Source: Verticillium longisporum (Eukaryota > Ascomycota > Sordariomycetes > Glomerellales > Plectosphaerellaceae). From it: 64,000 nucleotides of DNA. Under the pieces are notes generated by a model. That model ran no database searches, was not told where the DNA came from, and saw only the letters and a program-made list of their open reading frames with translations. This document shows positions 49,190 through 60,358 of the stretch, one piece after another (positions within the stretch are counted from its first letter, which is position 1; the number at the start of each line of letters is the position of its first letter). The stretch covers positions 744,001 through 808,000 of the forward strand of contig JAETXT010000013.1 in the NCBI GenBank assembly GCA_019188255.1. The letters run 5' to 3'. The translations under genes were made by a program, and so were the position numbers.

Positions 49190-50480
49190 ATGTCGAACAT
49201 CAACCAAAACCACAGTGATCGCTCCCGCGATGCTGATGACTTCATCCTATGGACTGCATCTGGAGTGGCCCTCGGTATGCAAGCCTCAGACATTACCAGT
49301 GGACCGATGGTCGTGGGTTCTTCAAACGGTGAACCAAGTTCGTTCGATGTTAAGTTGATCTCACAGACCCTTGGAATGGACACAGAGGATATGACCAGTG
49401 GAGCAACTCCGTTGCAATCTGCCTTGGAAACCCAGGATACCACACAAGAACAAGCCAGTGCTGAGGACCGATTATGCCCGTTGGATGCTGAGATGACAAA
49501 CGGGCAATTTTCCGAACGTTTCGAGATAGAAATCGAGGATACGTACGGGATATTCCAACCCGTGGGAGCAGTTCACACCGCATCAAAATACACTGCCATA
49601 GCAGCGGACCTGACCAGGCTGTACGATATCGACAGCCTTGAGCTGCCGCCGCCTAAGCAAGGGAGGGGATACATGACCGGATTTGGGCTCCTGTCCGCGC
49701 AGCGATACTTTCCGACCACAGTCCGTATACTTCACTTCGGAATCCCTGAAATAACTATCCAAGCTGTTGCTATGACAGAAGTTCGTCCCGCTTGGTTTTC
49801 GGAAAGGCACATTTACATTGTCATCGGCAGCTCTCTCCGGAAAATGCTACTCAAAGCCCGTGATGCTGTGCCCAGACCATCTCTGCCTCCTCTGCAACAG
49901 GCCGAGTCGGCTCATCGCCTCATCTCCACACACCCTCGCGTTGTTAGGGAGACCGCTAATGGCTCTGGACCCCTTGTCTCACAAAGCGCACTTCGACCCC
50001 CTTCTCGTGTTGCTGCAGGTGTTTCATCTGGTTCGAGGACAGGGCCTCAAAGGACTACCCCTGGACGTCGTTCGCGTAAGCAGCTTTCTCGCGTCGAGGC
50101 TACTTGTATTTTTCTAATGGCGTAAGATTCTAGGCTACCGATACGAAAAGAGGCAAAGGAGCATAGATACTCCCTTTGAGCAACTTGGCAGAAGCTCTAT
50201 TCACCGTGCTATCTCGGATCCGAATTATTCAACATCTACCCGGTTCACTCCTACCTTCCCGCAACAGCATGGCTCCCAACTGTTAGCGTCACGATCTCGA
50301 GCAAAGCTGCAGTCACCTCCTCATCTCGTTCTCCCATCCGACATCGGCAGTATGTCGGACAAGTTCCCAGCTATCCCAGACGCTGGGGCTATCATAGCAC
50401 AATCATCAACCATCGAGGAGTCCATCATTCTCAACAGACTAGCCTCCGATGCTCATGATCTTGATGACGATCAGGAATGA
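49190..50480 (+). CDS. Orphan two-exon protein, 410 residues
   Basis: Exon 1 49190-50075 and exon 2 50134-50480; intron 50076-50133 with gtaagc donor, tttctaatg branch and ttctag acceptor, phase 1. Splicing extends the protein by 115 in-frame codons to TGA at 50478-50480, which supports a real gene. No named domain is recognised. The central part (about 130-225) reads as beta-rich: RYFPTTVRILHFGIPEITIQ and ERHIYIVIGSSLRKMLL. It is loosely reminiscent of retropepsin-like folds but has no DTG/DSG active site. The C-terminal part is Ser/Arg/Pro-rich and ends with an acidic tail (HDLDDDQE). It is the last gene before the repeat block. Confidence 0.65.
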
Positions 50481-51141
50481 TGTTTCAATTCGATGGGCCA
50501 GTTTCAGTTATGAGTGTTCTACTTTACCAGAGTATGGCAGTTTGGCAAGATAAGCCTTTATCACCAGGATCTTCAGGCTTAACATCAGTATTTTTTCTTT
50601 AGATAGGGATGTCGCCCTTTTCGCGGATTATCTCTTCCCTATATCTCTTTCCTAGTGTAAATCTACTTTATGAATGACGTTACATTATCCATTTTCTTGT
50701 TACCAGATTTGAGACTGTGGCTCCGATATCACAAAGAAAAGGCATGTACAAAATTTGGATAAAGAAAAGACAGGGTGCATCTGCACGAACAAAAGGCAGC
50801 TGGCAACAGACCTCAGGCTTTGGTCATGGGAGGGCTTATCTTTAGTTTCAGTTCGAAGAGCCTGTCAAAAGACGTTTTCTGTTGTAGGCAATAGGCGGTA
50901 ACCCATCTAATCATGATATAGAGTCATTTGGTTCAGTCACTAGTCAAATTCATTGGAACACAACCTCGGATGTTGTTGGGGTTTCATGGGAGGCGAAGTA
51001 CTTTTCCTTGGATTGGTTACGAGCGTCTTTAAGTTATTTTCGATGCGACTGGATTTTTTTTTTTGGAATAGTTGGCGTCAAGAGAACTATGCTAATCTGA
51101 AATAAAGCAGCTGTACAGATTGACGTTCAGCAGTGAACTAG
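50481..51141. other. Transition zone before the repeat block
   Basis: About 660 bp. No gene seen, moderately AT-rich, with a T run at 51053-51063. Confidence 0.5.
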
Positions 51142-51326
51142 TGTCAGGCGACCCTGCGGAGCCGCCAAACAGGGGGTAGGTCAGAGGCTAAGGGCTACGA
51201 GAAACGTATATATATAGACTGCGGAGGGCCAGAATTTAAATGTGTTTCAAACCCCTACCTATATCCTATTGCCTGCGGACTACGTTTGGAAGACCTCTTC
51301 ACTATGTTCTAAATAACGCTTTGACA
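51142..51326 (+). mobile_element. Solo LTR, family A, copy 1
   Basis: A 185-bp unit starting TGTCAGGCGACC and ending GCTTTGACA, an LTR-type TG..CA pair. The flanking 5 bp are ACTAG on the left and ATTAG on the right, one transition away from a perfect target-site duplication. It is an inverted copy of the unit at 51551-51764 with small deletions. Confidence 0.8.
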
Positions 51327-51550
51327 ATTAGTCATGACCCTGAATCACACAAGTGGGTTGATCGAATATTCCACGCAATTTATTATGGTTGGCCCTAGAT
51401 GTGCTTGGTGATGGCTCTTACACATCCGTAAATTTGATAACGTAAAGCTGGCCGGTTTAGCTAAACTGATTTGACATTGAGTCAACATGAGACTCAGTTG
51501 GACTGCTTTCGTAGAGATTTAGGCCCAAGTATTGAACAACCCACGAGTCT

Positions 51551-51764
51551 TGTCAGAGCGTTGTTAGAACAGAGTGAAGAGGTCTTCCACACTTGGTCCG
51601 CAGCAGATAGAAGATAGGTCGGGGGTCGGAATACATCTGAATTCTGGCCCTCCGCAGCTTGGAGGGCCCTCCGTAGCCTATATATATACGTTTCTCGTAG
51701 CCCTTAGCCTCTGACCTACCCCCTGTTTGGCGGCTCCGCAGGGAACCCGCAGGGTCCCCTGACA
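51551..51764 (-). mobile_element. Solo LTR, family A, copy 2, with perfect TSD
   Basis: A 214-bp unit that reads on the minus strand from TGTCAGGGGACCC to GCTCTGACA. It is flanked on both sides by the same 5 bp, AGTCT (51546-51550 and 51765-51769), the mark of an LTR-retrotransposon insertion reduced by recombination to one LTR. A TATATATA stretch lies inside. Largely free of RIP. Confidence 0.88.
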
Positions 51765-51825
51765 AGTCTTACCCGTAACACAACTGAGTTGAGTAGTCTT
51801 TTCACAACCAACTTCTTTAATCTCT

Positions 51826-51900
51826 TGTCAGTGCTTGATTTAGAGCAGAGTGAAAAGGTCTTCCATATATAGTCCGTAGCGGCTTGGAATATAGGTAGGG
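51826..51900 (-). mobile_element. LTR, family A, copy 3, truncated
   Basis: The plus strand starts TGTCAGTGCTTG and follows copy 2 (gagtgaaaaggtcttcc) for about 75 bp, then stops abruptly where the family B LTR begins at 51901. It was probably interrupted by that insertion. Confidence 0.7.
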
Positions 51901-52160
51901 TGTTGAACTAATATTAGGGAACTCTGTGGTTAGGATAGTGATATCTAGGATATCTAGGATCCATTGCTCTCAGGAGCACGTGAACTACGGCTTACGTAAT
52001 CGCTAAGAGTAGATAGGTATATCTAACTTATATAAGTAGTAATAACTTAGATAAGAATTATATAAGAATTAACTATTATAAGACTTATTAGATACCCTAT
52101 TTATTTAGAGCTCGTAAATATAGTAGAAGTATTAGATTAGGGTTTATATAAATAATAAAG
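51901..52160 (+). mobile_element. LTR-like terminal repeat, family B, left copy
   Basis: It begins TGTTGAACTAATATTAGGG. The next 250 bp or so match, in inverted orientation, the sequence at 62112-62398. The first 110 bp keep CpA and TpG; beyond about 52000 these dinucleotides vanish, so RIP begins abruptly inside the repeat. Confidence 0.65.
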
Positions 52161-55100
52161 CCCTTTTAATACTAATTAATATTATATTTAATATAATATA
52201 GAATAGCTAGAGCTAGAGAAGTTAAGATCGATCTTATAAATAATATATTTACTATATATAAGCTTATCGATTACGTTTTATAAATAATCGTAAAAGTATT
52301 ATTTTATTTTTAAGTATTTTAGGACTCTTATATAAGCTTAATAATAAGGAATTCCTTTATTATATAATCTATAAGAGTACTATCTACTTCGAGTCTCTTA
52401 GGACTCCTATAACTAAGATTACTACTAAGCTATATCGCTAGCTATAAAACCCGAAAAACGAAGCTATATAGAATAGTTAATTATTTATATTAGAGCTTTA
52501 TAAACCTAGTAATAATAAGCTCTTTAGATTATAATAATAGCTCTATAATAGAGCTAGAGAACGCTAAAAAGCTATAATAAGAGTTCGACGCTATTCTAAA
52601 GGATATCGGTATTATACGCTTTATTTAGAGGGTTAAGAAGGATCTCAATATCGATTTTATCGTAAATAGCGTAGAATTATAGTTCTTAGGATTATTAGAT
52701 TTAGTATTTATAGATCTTAAGAGCGCTTAAATTATTAAAATAATAAATATATATAGAAATATAAAAGGAGTTTATTTCTTAGAGGTATTTATTAAAGATT
52801 TTTAAAGCTAGAGCGAAGAGGATTTTAATTCCTATAATTTAATAATCTCTTAAGCGTTAAAGGTATATCTTATAGATCGTAGGATCCCTCTTCTAGGGGT
52901 AATAAACGTTAAAATATTAAAGAGATTAATTCTAATATTATTATAAGAAGAGATATTTAATATTAATATAATAAAGAATAATATTAATTATAATTTAGTA
53001 TTCTATAGAGTAGAGGAATAATAAGAATAATCGGATAATAAGCGATTATTTATAATAAGGATTATTTAATTATTCTAAATTTAAATTATATAAAATAAGA
53101 GGATAGATCCCTATTAACTTTATATTTTAAAGTTATTTAATTAATAGAATAAATAATTTAATTAATAAGAGATTATACTTTATTTACGATAAAATAAGAC
53201 TTTACTTCTTAATAATACTTAGAACTTATTAGCTTAACATTATATTCTATTATTATATAAATTAATAAACTTATTAATCGATAGAACTATAATTAAATAA
53301 TTTATATTATTCTAGAATAAAGAGAATAATTACTTTAAAGAGATTTATAATATTTTAGACGATAAAATATATATCTTTATAAATATATATAAGCTTTTAT
53401 AAATCTAATATATATAGCTTTATATACTTTTCCTAAATATACTTTTAAAGTATATATAAGTTTTCTTCTTAGAGTATATAAATAGGAGTATAAAAATCTA
53501 ATAAATATATTTAAAGATTAAATAATAATTCGATTTAGAGATTAATAAAGCTTAATATTATATAGATTAGAGCTCTATAATATTTAATTCTATTATTATA
53601 GAGCTTAAGAATATAGGAAAGCTATAAATAGAAGTTCTCTAGATCCTTCTAAATAAGCTTTAATAGTATTAGAGAATACTTAGTTTAGTATTGTAAGAGG
53701 AGACCTATCTTTATATAAATACTCTAAAAGTAATTTAAGGCGTCCTAGAGCTAAAGATTATATTAATAAAGCTAGAGCGATCTTTTAATATATTATCTAT
53801 TTAGTTTAAGAGTATATTAAAGGTAGAGGAGAATACTAGAATACTTAAATACTTCTATATTAATAAGTATTATAAAGGCGGAAATAATTATTATTAAATT
53901 AAAAAAAGGAGATTATAGAGAGTAATTATTTTATAGAATTAATAATTATTAAGATTCTAAGATTAGAATTTATAAATACTAGATATATTCTAAACTAGAT
54001 TATAGATTAATAAAGTACTTTTTTAAGGAATAATAATACTCGAAGGAGTAATAGAAATATATATAGGAAGTATATAGGGATTAATAGAAGGGATACTATT
54101 AATTCTTAATAGCTATAGAGCTTACTAAGAGCTTAGATTCTAAAGATTTAGAAGGGCTAGGAATAGAGGACTTATATAAGTCTAATCCTAAAAGCGAACT
54201 AATAAACGCTTATATAGTATACTTCCTAATAAATAAGTTATTTTTATATAGGATTAGAGGGAATAATTAAGAGGCTAAAGGGATAGCTTTAATAGAATAG
54301 CTATTTAGTTAATATTAGATTAATAATACGTTAATTATAATACTTAATATCTTTAAGGTCTTTAGGTTTCCTATATCGAGTATTATCGAGTTCTATAGGT
54401 CCTAAGTAAATAGTCTATCCCTAAGCCGTACTAATATAGGGTTTATCGTATTAATATTTACGTCCTTAATTAGAATAATAGTAAGGAATATATAGGTTCT
54501 ATAATCCTATAGCGGGCTTTCGTCCCTTTTCTATTCTACGTTTATATTAGCGATCGTCGATTTTAATAGCTATAGCGATATACTTAGTAAGGGTTTCGGG
54601 TCTATCCTCCTAGATAAGGTCGTCCTTAATAGTATCCTTAAGTCCTTTATAGAAATAGGCTATAAAAGCGGACTTAGTCTAATCGAATTAAATAGCTAAG
54701 AGTCGAAACTCCGTAGCGTATTTAGTAGCTAGCCCCGTCTATTTAAGTTAAAGGATCTTTCTTTCGTTTTATCGTTCCTCGTCTATATCTCTAAACGCCC
54801 CTTTAATAGCTTCTTCGAATACGTTTATACCTATATAAATATCCTAAATAGCCTACTTTATATCTTCTTTCTTAATATAAATAGAATAATCCCTAATAAA
54901 GGGTTCGAATTAGTATAAAGCGTCCCCTTTAAGGTAAGAGGAGGCATTAGCGACCTTCTCGCCCTAGTATTTAAATTAGCCTTTATTAGCTTTATAGTAT
55001 TAATATACCTAAGTAATAAAAGACTAAAATGCCCTAAGGTTATTATCGAATAGCTAAGGGGGAAGAGCTTTTATACTCGTTCCGCCTTAAAGTTACTATA

Positions 55101-55254
55101 TCGAGGCTTATAGCTACTTATTCTCTAAGCGGAGCTCTTAAATTATAGTAACTAGGTTATTAGCGCTATTTCTAACGCTATTAATAGATATTATTCCTAT
55201 CATAAGTATTACTTAGTATTATAAAGTAAACCTACTAAATAAGAGTAATTAAAA
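52161..55254. mobile_element. RIP-saturated retrotransposon remains
   Basis: About 3.1 kb of A/T-rich DNA dominated by TA, with CpA and TpG almost absent (isolated survivors such as ttgtaa near 53692). Every frame is full of stops. The right third is a gypsy-type gag relic on the minus strand (54480-55100). The rest is presumably pol but too degraded to assign. Confidence 0.75.
54480..55100 (-). pseudogene. Gypsy-type gag relic, RIP-inactivated
   Basis: Read on the minus strand through many stop codons, fragments such as KVANASSYLKGDAL, ATEFRLLAI, AFIAYFYKGLKDTIKDDLI and RPETLTKYIAIAIKIDDR follow the order of a Ty3/gypsy capsid (Retrotrans_gag). The stops are where TGG/CAG-type codons would be expected to become TAA or TAG under RIP. 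Its orientation makes 55255-55730 the upstream LTR of the same element. Confidence 0.65.
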
Positions 55255-55730
55255 TATTACGACTTAATAGCTTCCGAAAGGGGAATACTATTAAAGGGTT
55301 AGGGTTACTATTAATAGAAGCTTAGATTATAATTCTAAGGCGATATAGTATTATAAAGCATTATATACTTATTATAATAAATATAAAGTAAGACTTAGAT
55401 TAATTACTACTATAAGAAAGAATATATCTATAAGTCTAGAATATCCGTCCTTATATACCTATTATCCTATCCTTATTATATTAAGTAATAAGCCTATATT
55501 AGATAGCTTACTATTTAGTTATTAATAATCTATAATATTAGGATTATAGTATATTATCCCGTAAGCTATTCCCTAGCTTACTATAGCGTCCTTAATAAGC
55601 CCGACGACTCACCCTTTATATCTAAGTAAGCTATTACGTAATTTGCTAAGTAGGCCCGATTCTTATCTTATCGCGCTCCTTAATCGCGGGGTTATCGATT
55701 CGCAGCCGCCCTACTTCCTTAGTTATTATA
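55255..55730 (-). mobile_element. LTR, family C, RIPed copy (476 bp)
   Basis: TATTACGACTTAATAGC to TTATTATA. It aligns base for base, with no length change, to the intact LTR at 55762-56237; the differences I could read are C-to-T or G-to-A transitions. It lies directly upstream of the gag relic in the gag orientation, so it is probably that element's 5' LTR. Confidence 0.85.
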
Positions 55731-55761
55731 TTACCCTCCTAAGCCCCGTCTAGTATAAACC

Positions 55762-56237
55762 TGTTACGACCTGGCAGCTTCCGAAGGGGGAACACTGTCA
55801 GAGGGTTGGGGTTGCTGTTTGCAGAAGCTTAGGTTGTGACTCTGAGACGATGTGGTGTCGTAAGGCGTTGCGCACTCGTTACAATGAATACAAGGTAAGA
55901 CTTAGATTGATCACTGTCGTGAGAAAGAATGTATCTACAAGTCCAGAATGTCCGTCCTTATATACCTGCCATCCTGTCCTTGTTGTGTTAGGTGGTGAGC
56001 TCATGTTGGATGGCTCACTGGTTAGTTGTTGGTGATCCATGATGTTAGGATCACGGTGTGTTATCCCGTGAGCCATTCCCTGGCTCACTGCGGCGTCCTT
56101 GGTGAGCCCGACGACTCACCCTTTATGTCTGAGTGAGCCATCACGTGATTTGCCAGGTGGGCCCGATTCTTATCTTATCGCGTTCCCTGATCGCGGGGTC
56201 GTCGATTCGCGGCCGCCCTGCTTCCTTGGTTGTTACA
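55762..56237 (-). mobile_element. Solo LTR, family C, intact copy (476 bp)
   Basis: It starts TGTTACGACCTGG and ends GGTTGTTACA, and is flanked by the same 5 bp AAACC at 55757-55761 and 56238-56242. Normal base composition with abundant TpG and CpA. It lies 31 bp from the RIPed copy and in the same orientation. A small frame inside (55850-56035) is not a gene. Confidence 0.9.
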
Positions 56238-57117
56238 AAACCCTTCTAGAGCTCTATCCGCCCCTTAGCACTATTCGAAGGTTACCTCCCTAAGTACTAG
56301 AAATATACGTGAATTATAAATTATATACTACTATATATCTAATAGTTACTAGTTATTAAATATATCGTTATAGATAGCATCTCCGCTAAACCCTGAATAT
56401 ATTACCTTACTAATTAATCCTTCTAGCTCGGTTCTAGGGTTACCTTAATATAAGAATCCGTAGTAGATAAAAGCATGCTCGTTCTAAGCATTCTTATTAC
56501 CTATAGGAGCCTAGCAAAGTTGCAGCATTCAAATGCATACGACCTAATCGCCCTGCGATATGAGGTATAGTACTTTCACTACTTGAATATTGCTCTTAGC
56601 CACGAGGACGGCGAAATCAGCGACATAACCATCACTAAAATCCTAGTCTTAGCTTCGTGAGAAGTTAGTATTCATATGCGTTACGATTTAATTGACTCCG
56701 AATTGACGAATATAGGTCTTTTCTGTAAACAAGGCCGCTGCAGATCAACATCTTCAGGCCGCTATACATATGACCAACTTGCGCCGCAATCCCGCCACGG
56801 TCAATATATGGAAGCACCACGGGAACGTGTCTCTTTGGTTGCACTGGGATGGTGTCACAGCTAGGGAGTCGGTGATGAATGTGGAGAGAACGAGAGCATA
56901 ATGAGCGCCTCTGGCAAGTCTTAATATTTTGCCTGGAGATGATGTTGGATAATGTCACCAAGCCTCAGACGACCGACGGAACGAACCCTATTGTTTCAAG
57001 GTAAATTGACACTAAACTTTACCTATCCTGTGTATGTGGTATCTGATATGCTATACCTGAAATTTAGAAACATAGCTGATGAAATAATGCTTCTTATTCC
57101 TTAGATTTCTTTCTATA
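56238..57117. other. Mixed sequence left of the transcription-factor gene
   Basis: The first 300 bp are AT-rich; from about 56460 the composition returns to normal. Minus-strand fragments at 56660-56990 look like decayed coding sequence but I cannot assign them. It includes the 3' region of the gene that follows. Confidence 0.45.
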
Positions 57118-58718
57118 CTAGAAATGTTCAATGCCCATTCTTTCTACATAATCATGACATTCCCGAGTGTTGTCTTTCTCCCTAGTTATCCAAAGCCATA
57201 TAAGGGTACCCAGGCCTGGTTGTAAGATATTGATGGGATGAAGATAATGAGGGTCTTCGGCTATAAGCGCAAATTGGCACATGTCGCTTATGCATCTGGC
57301 AGTTGTCATATGGCCATGGTCAACTGCCTCGACCTGTTCATCTATCGATTCGACCTCTGGTACTTTTCCAGATAGCTTATCCCAAGACTCGAGAAGCATG
57401 GGGATCTTGATACAAAGTAGCAACGGGTCCACGAGAAGGGACACTGTACGCCATGTATACTTTGTCTGACAAAAGCGCTGGAACTGCGCATGGAACTTGA
57501 AATGAAACAGGGTCAAGCTACATGTCATGTTAGCTGCGCCGGTATGCTACGAGGGGCAATTATATGTCTCTCAAGTCTCACGTACCGTTGATATGATTCC
57601 CGTAGAACCAGTGGATTTATTATCCCGTGAGTATGAGCCTCGGCATCGATTCTGTCTTGGTCATATATGCTAGCAAGCTTCAAAACTCTTACTAGGGATG
57701 CCTCTACCATGATACCGGTAGGAATAATACGATCTGTCAGGTACGGAACCATGATGACCTGAAGCAGAATAGCTTGTAACTCGAACATCTGTGCCGGCAG
57801 CAAGGCAATTGGCTTCATAGCGGCCTGGGACTCGACAGACGCCTTGGAGATGTTAGTCGGATTTACCAATGAGTGAAGTAAAAATTGAAAGGATGAATGA
57901 TGGAGTTAACAAGCCTAGTAGACTTGCTCGCTATCGTATCATGGTTCAATAATTGATCTATACTCACGAGTGTGGTTCCGGATTGCTCAAGGAATCTTTC
58001 TAGAGTCGAGTCTGCCAAAGCCTTGGCTTCCAAATTACCTGACAGATGCAATCCTACCGTAACCACCGTTCGCAAGAGGACTTGCGGTACGCTTCGCGAT
58101 AAAGTAAGTTCCTGGTGGACGATCGGCCAGTGATGGTGGAACTTGTCAAAATAGATGGCGAGTAGTTTGTCGTACATTAATCTTTTACCAGGACATTCAG
58201 CATTGGGATCACTCAATGCCATACTCTGTTGGTCTTCAGGTCCGCCGCACTCATAGTTATCAGAGGATTCCAGTTCTTCTATGATTCTCATTGATGAGTT
58301 CCCGTTGGTAGTTTTCCAAGCCTGTGGCGTCGTGGCCGGAGCGTCATTGCTAGCTGTTCGGTTTGAACGACTGGACCAACCGCAACGTAAGGACCGTGCT
58401 GAGCATGTTGAACAGGCCGGTCTCTGACCATCACATTTCACCTTTGCTTGGCGACATGGCAAGCACGCTTGGGGCGCACGATTTGACGATACTGTGAGGC
58501 CATGGAGGGCCATGTGACGGCGGAAAGTGTCCCTTAAGAATTCTTGAGCCTCCTCATCAACTTTGAGAGTGTAATATGTCATACCGACGTGTCATCTTTG
58601 AGCCGCATTGTCCACACGTAAACACCGTCGGCCTGTCGTGCGACTTGGCATGGCGATTCAGATGTTCCGCTCGCAAGTAGACGCGGCCACACCCAGCGTG
58701 CTGGCATGTGAATGACAT
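57118..58718 (-). CDS. C2H2 + Zn2Cys6 fungal transcription factor (451 residues)
   Basis: Four exons: 58718-58585, 58532-57968, 57842-57586 and 57517-57118. Introns 58533-58584 (gtatga..aag), 57843-57967 (gtgagt..aag) and 57518-57585 (gtacgt..tag, gctaac branch). Seen: two C2H2 fingers at the N-terminus, MSFTCQHAGCGRVYLRAEHL with NRHAKSH, and CGQCGSKMTRRDTFRRHMAL with H (completed only by splicing intron 1). A canonical Zn2Cys6 cluster follows (ACLPCRQAKVKCDGQRPACS with TCSARSLRC, spacing 2-6-6-2-6), then a fungal-specific transcription-factor middle region (DKLLAIYFDKFHHHWPIVHQ and onward). It is shorter than most of this class (often 600-900), so the C-terminus may be truncated. Targets are unknown. 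It sits isolated between transposon remains. Confidence 0.85.
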
Positions 58719-59700
58719 GCTTGAAGGTCTTAACCGTCAATCAGTATTGCAAAAAGGAATAGTGGAGGTCTCAAGCTTCTCTGATAATGTGGTAAATGAC
58801 AGTGAACTGAGAATGCCGGGTTGGTTGAAGAGAGAAGCTCTCGTGCAGTCTGCTTCAGCTGACCCACATTACCAGGTAGGTACTGTACCTTACCTTGGCA
58901 TAAGCTGATTTCTAAGCACTGGCTCACAAGATACAGGTCCGATACTTCATTACTCAGCAATCTCTTCCCAAGTCTTACGTAGTACGATATCAGGCTTCTG
59001 GGTTCTACATAGTCGGCGGTCTGTACTCCTGATAGGCCGGTGCGATCTGAATGCACCGTTCCGCTCGTGCGACATCGTTGTGGGGTCTGTGACATGGACT
59101 CGCGTTCATGATACTCTTACTCGCGACTCCGCTGGTATTTCTTCTTTTAATCTAACATCTTTCAGACTAGATTCAGATCCGAGACAGGCAGGCTCTGTCG
59201 ACTCGGCGCTCTCATCTTGGTTGGCATGTCTGCCATGGATGTACGGAACTGGGCTCGGCATTCACCAAAATCGGCCATGTCGACGCTTGCGAGTGCAATT
59301 AGCTTACCAATGAGCTCAAATTATGCTTTGAGATGACTGGAAAATATGCTTTCGTCTTGGAGGAGGAGAATTTGAATGGTGAGAATGCCGATTCCTGCGG
59401 CCATCGGCCACAGCGATCAGGCCGACGGAAACGATCAATAGTAGACTTTGAAAAGGAAAGAAAGAAAAAAAGAAAAAAAGAAAAACAGTCATTAACCTGG
59501 AATCAATGATATCGAAGCCTGATGCAGCATATACTTGCATTCTGGTCATTGATTGGTCATTTGCTTCAATGCCAAATCTTTCGTCATATGAGGACCTCTA
59601 TAGAGAATGCTTCGCGATCTAGCACATTAATGCAGTGCAACCGGACTTTGCACCATCATGTAACTTTGAATGAGGAGGATAATAGACAATGGCACTAGGT
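58719..59700. promoter_or_regulatory. Upstream region of the transcription-factor gene
   Basis: About 1 kb of normal composition with a GGTAGGTAC/TACCTTACC palindrome at 58874-58895 and a purine tract (aaag/aaaaag repeats) at 59451-59485. No gene seen. Confidence 0.45.
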
Positions 59701-60251
59701 GGAATATGTAGTATTGCATTCTAATTAAATAAGTTAAATATAGCATTCGTATTTAGCTATTTAGCTCGCTAAAATCGATATATTTACTTATTTAGCCCTA
59801 TTTATAAATATTCAATTTGTTTATTAGATAATAAAGATCTTATAATAATTAAGGATTTACCTATTACTTAGAATTGTTAATATTAATATAATTAATACCT
59901 TAATATAGCCCTTTTAATTAAATAGCCCCTTAATAAAGCTAATTATTAAAATATTAAAGCTCTTTTAATATCTCTAGAGCTATTCTTACCTTCTATAACG
60001 TTATTATTAACTTTATAAGACTAAACGCCCTCTTATAGTCTACTAATATAATAAGTATTACTAAGATATTAAGAGTAAGCTTAATAATAATAGGATATAT
60101 CTTTTAGTACTTATTCTACTAGATAATAAGATCTTTATTATTAAATTCTTATAATAGATCGAGTTAAAAGTATTAATCGAGCTTAGAGTTAAGTATTATA
60201 GCTCTTTAATACTTACTTTATACTTAGTCGTTAAAATTTAATAAAGGCTTA
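59701..60251. mobile_element. RIPed retrotransposon remains left of the pogo element
   Basis: TA-rich, CpA/TpG-poor DNA with no frame. It is probably continuous with 62112-62398 before the pogo-type element split it. Confidence 0.6.
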
Positions 60252-60297
60252 ACGTAATCCACAAGCGAGTGGTTCACCCATGCGAGTGGTTCACTTC
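60252..60297 (+). repeat. Left terminal inverted repeat of the pogo element
   Basis: 46 bp matching the reverse complement of 62066-62111 with one mismatch. It contains a GCGAGTGGTTCAC word twice, 16 bp apart, which could be a doubled transposase-binding site. Confidence 0.93.
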
Positions 60298-60358
60298 ACC
60301 CCGACCCGACAAACATTCCGAGGAAAACCTCAACCCAAACGCCGTAAATCAATTAAAA

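Noticed and set aside
55850..56035. Small gene inside the intact family C LTR
   Set aside because: It lies wholly within an LTR and is destroyed in the RIPed twin; no family.
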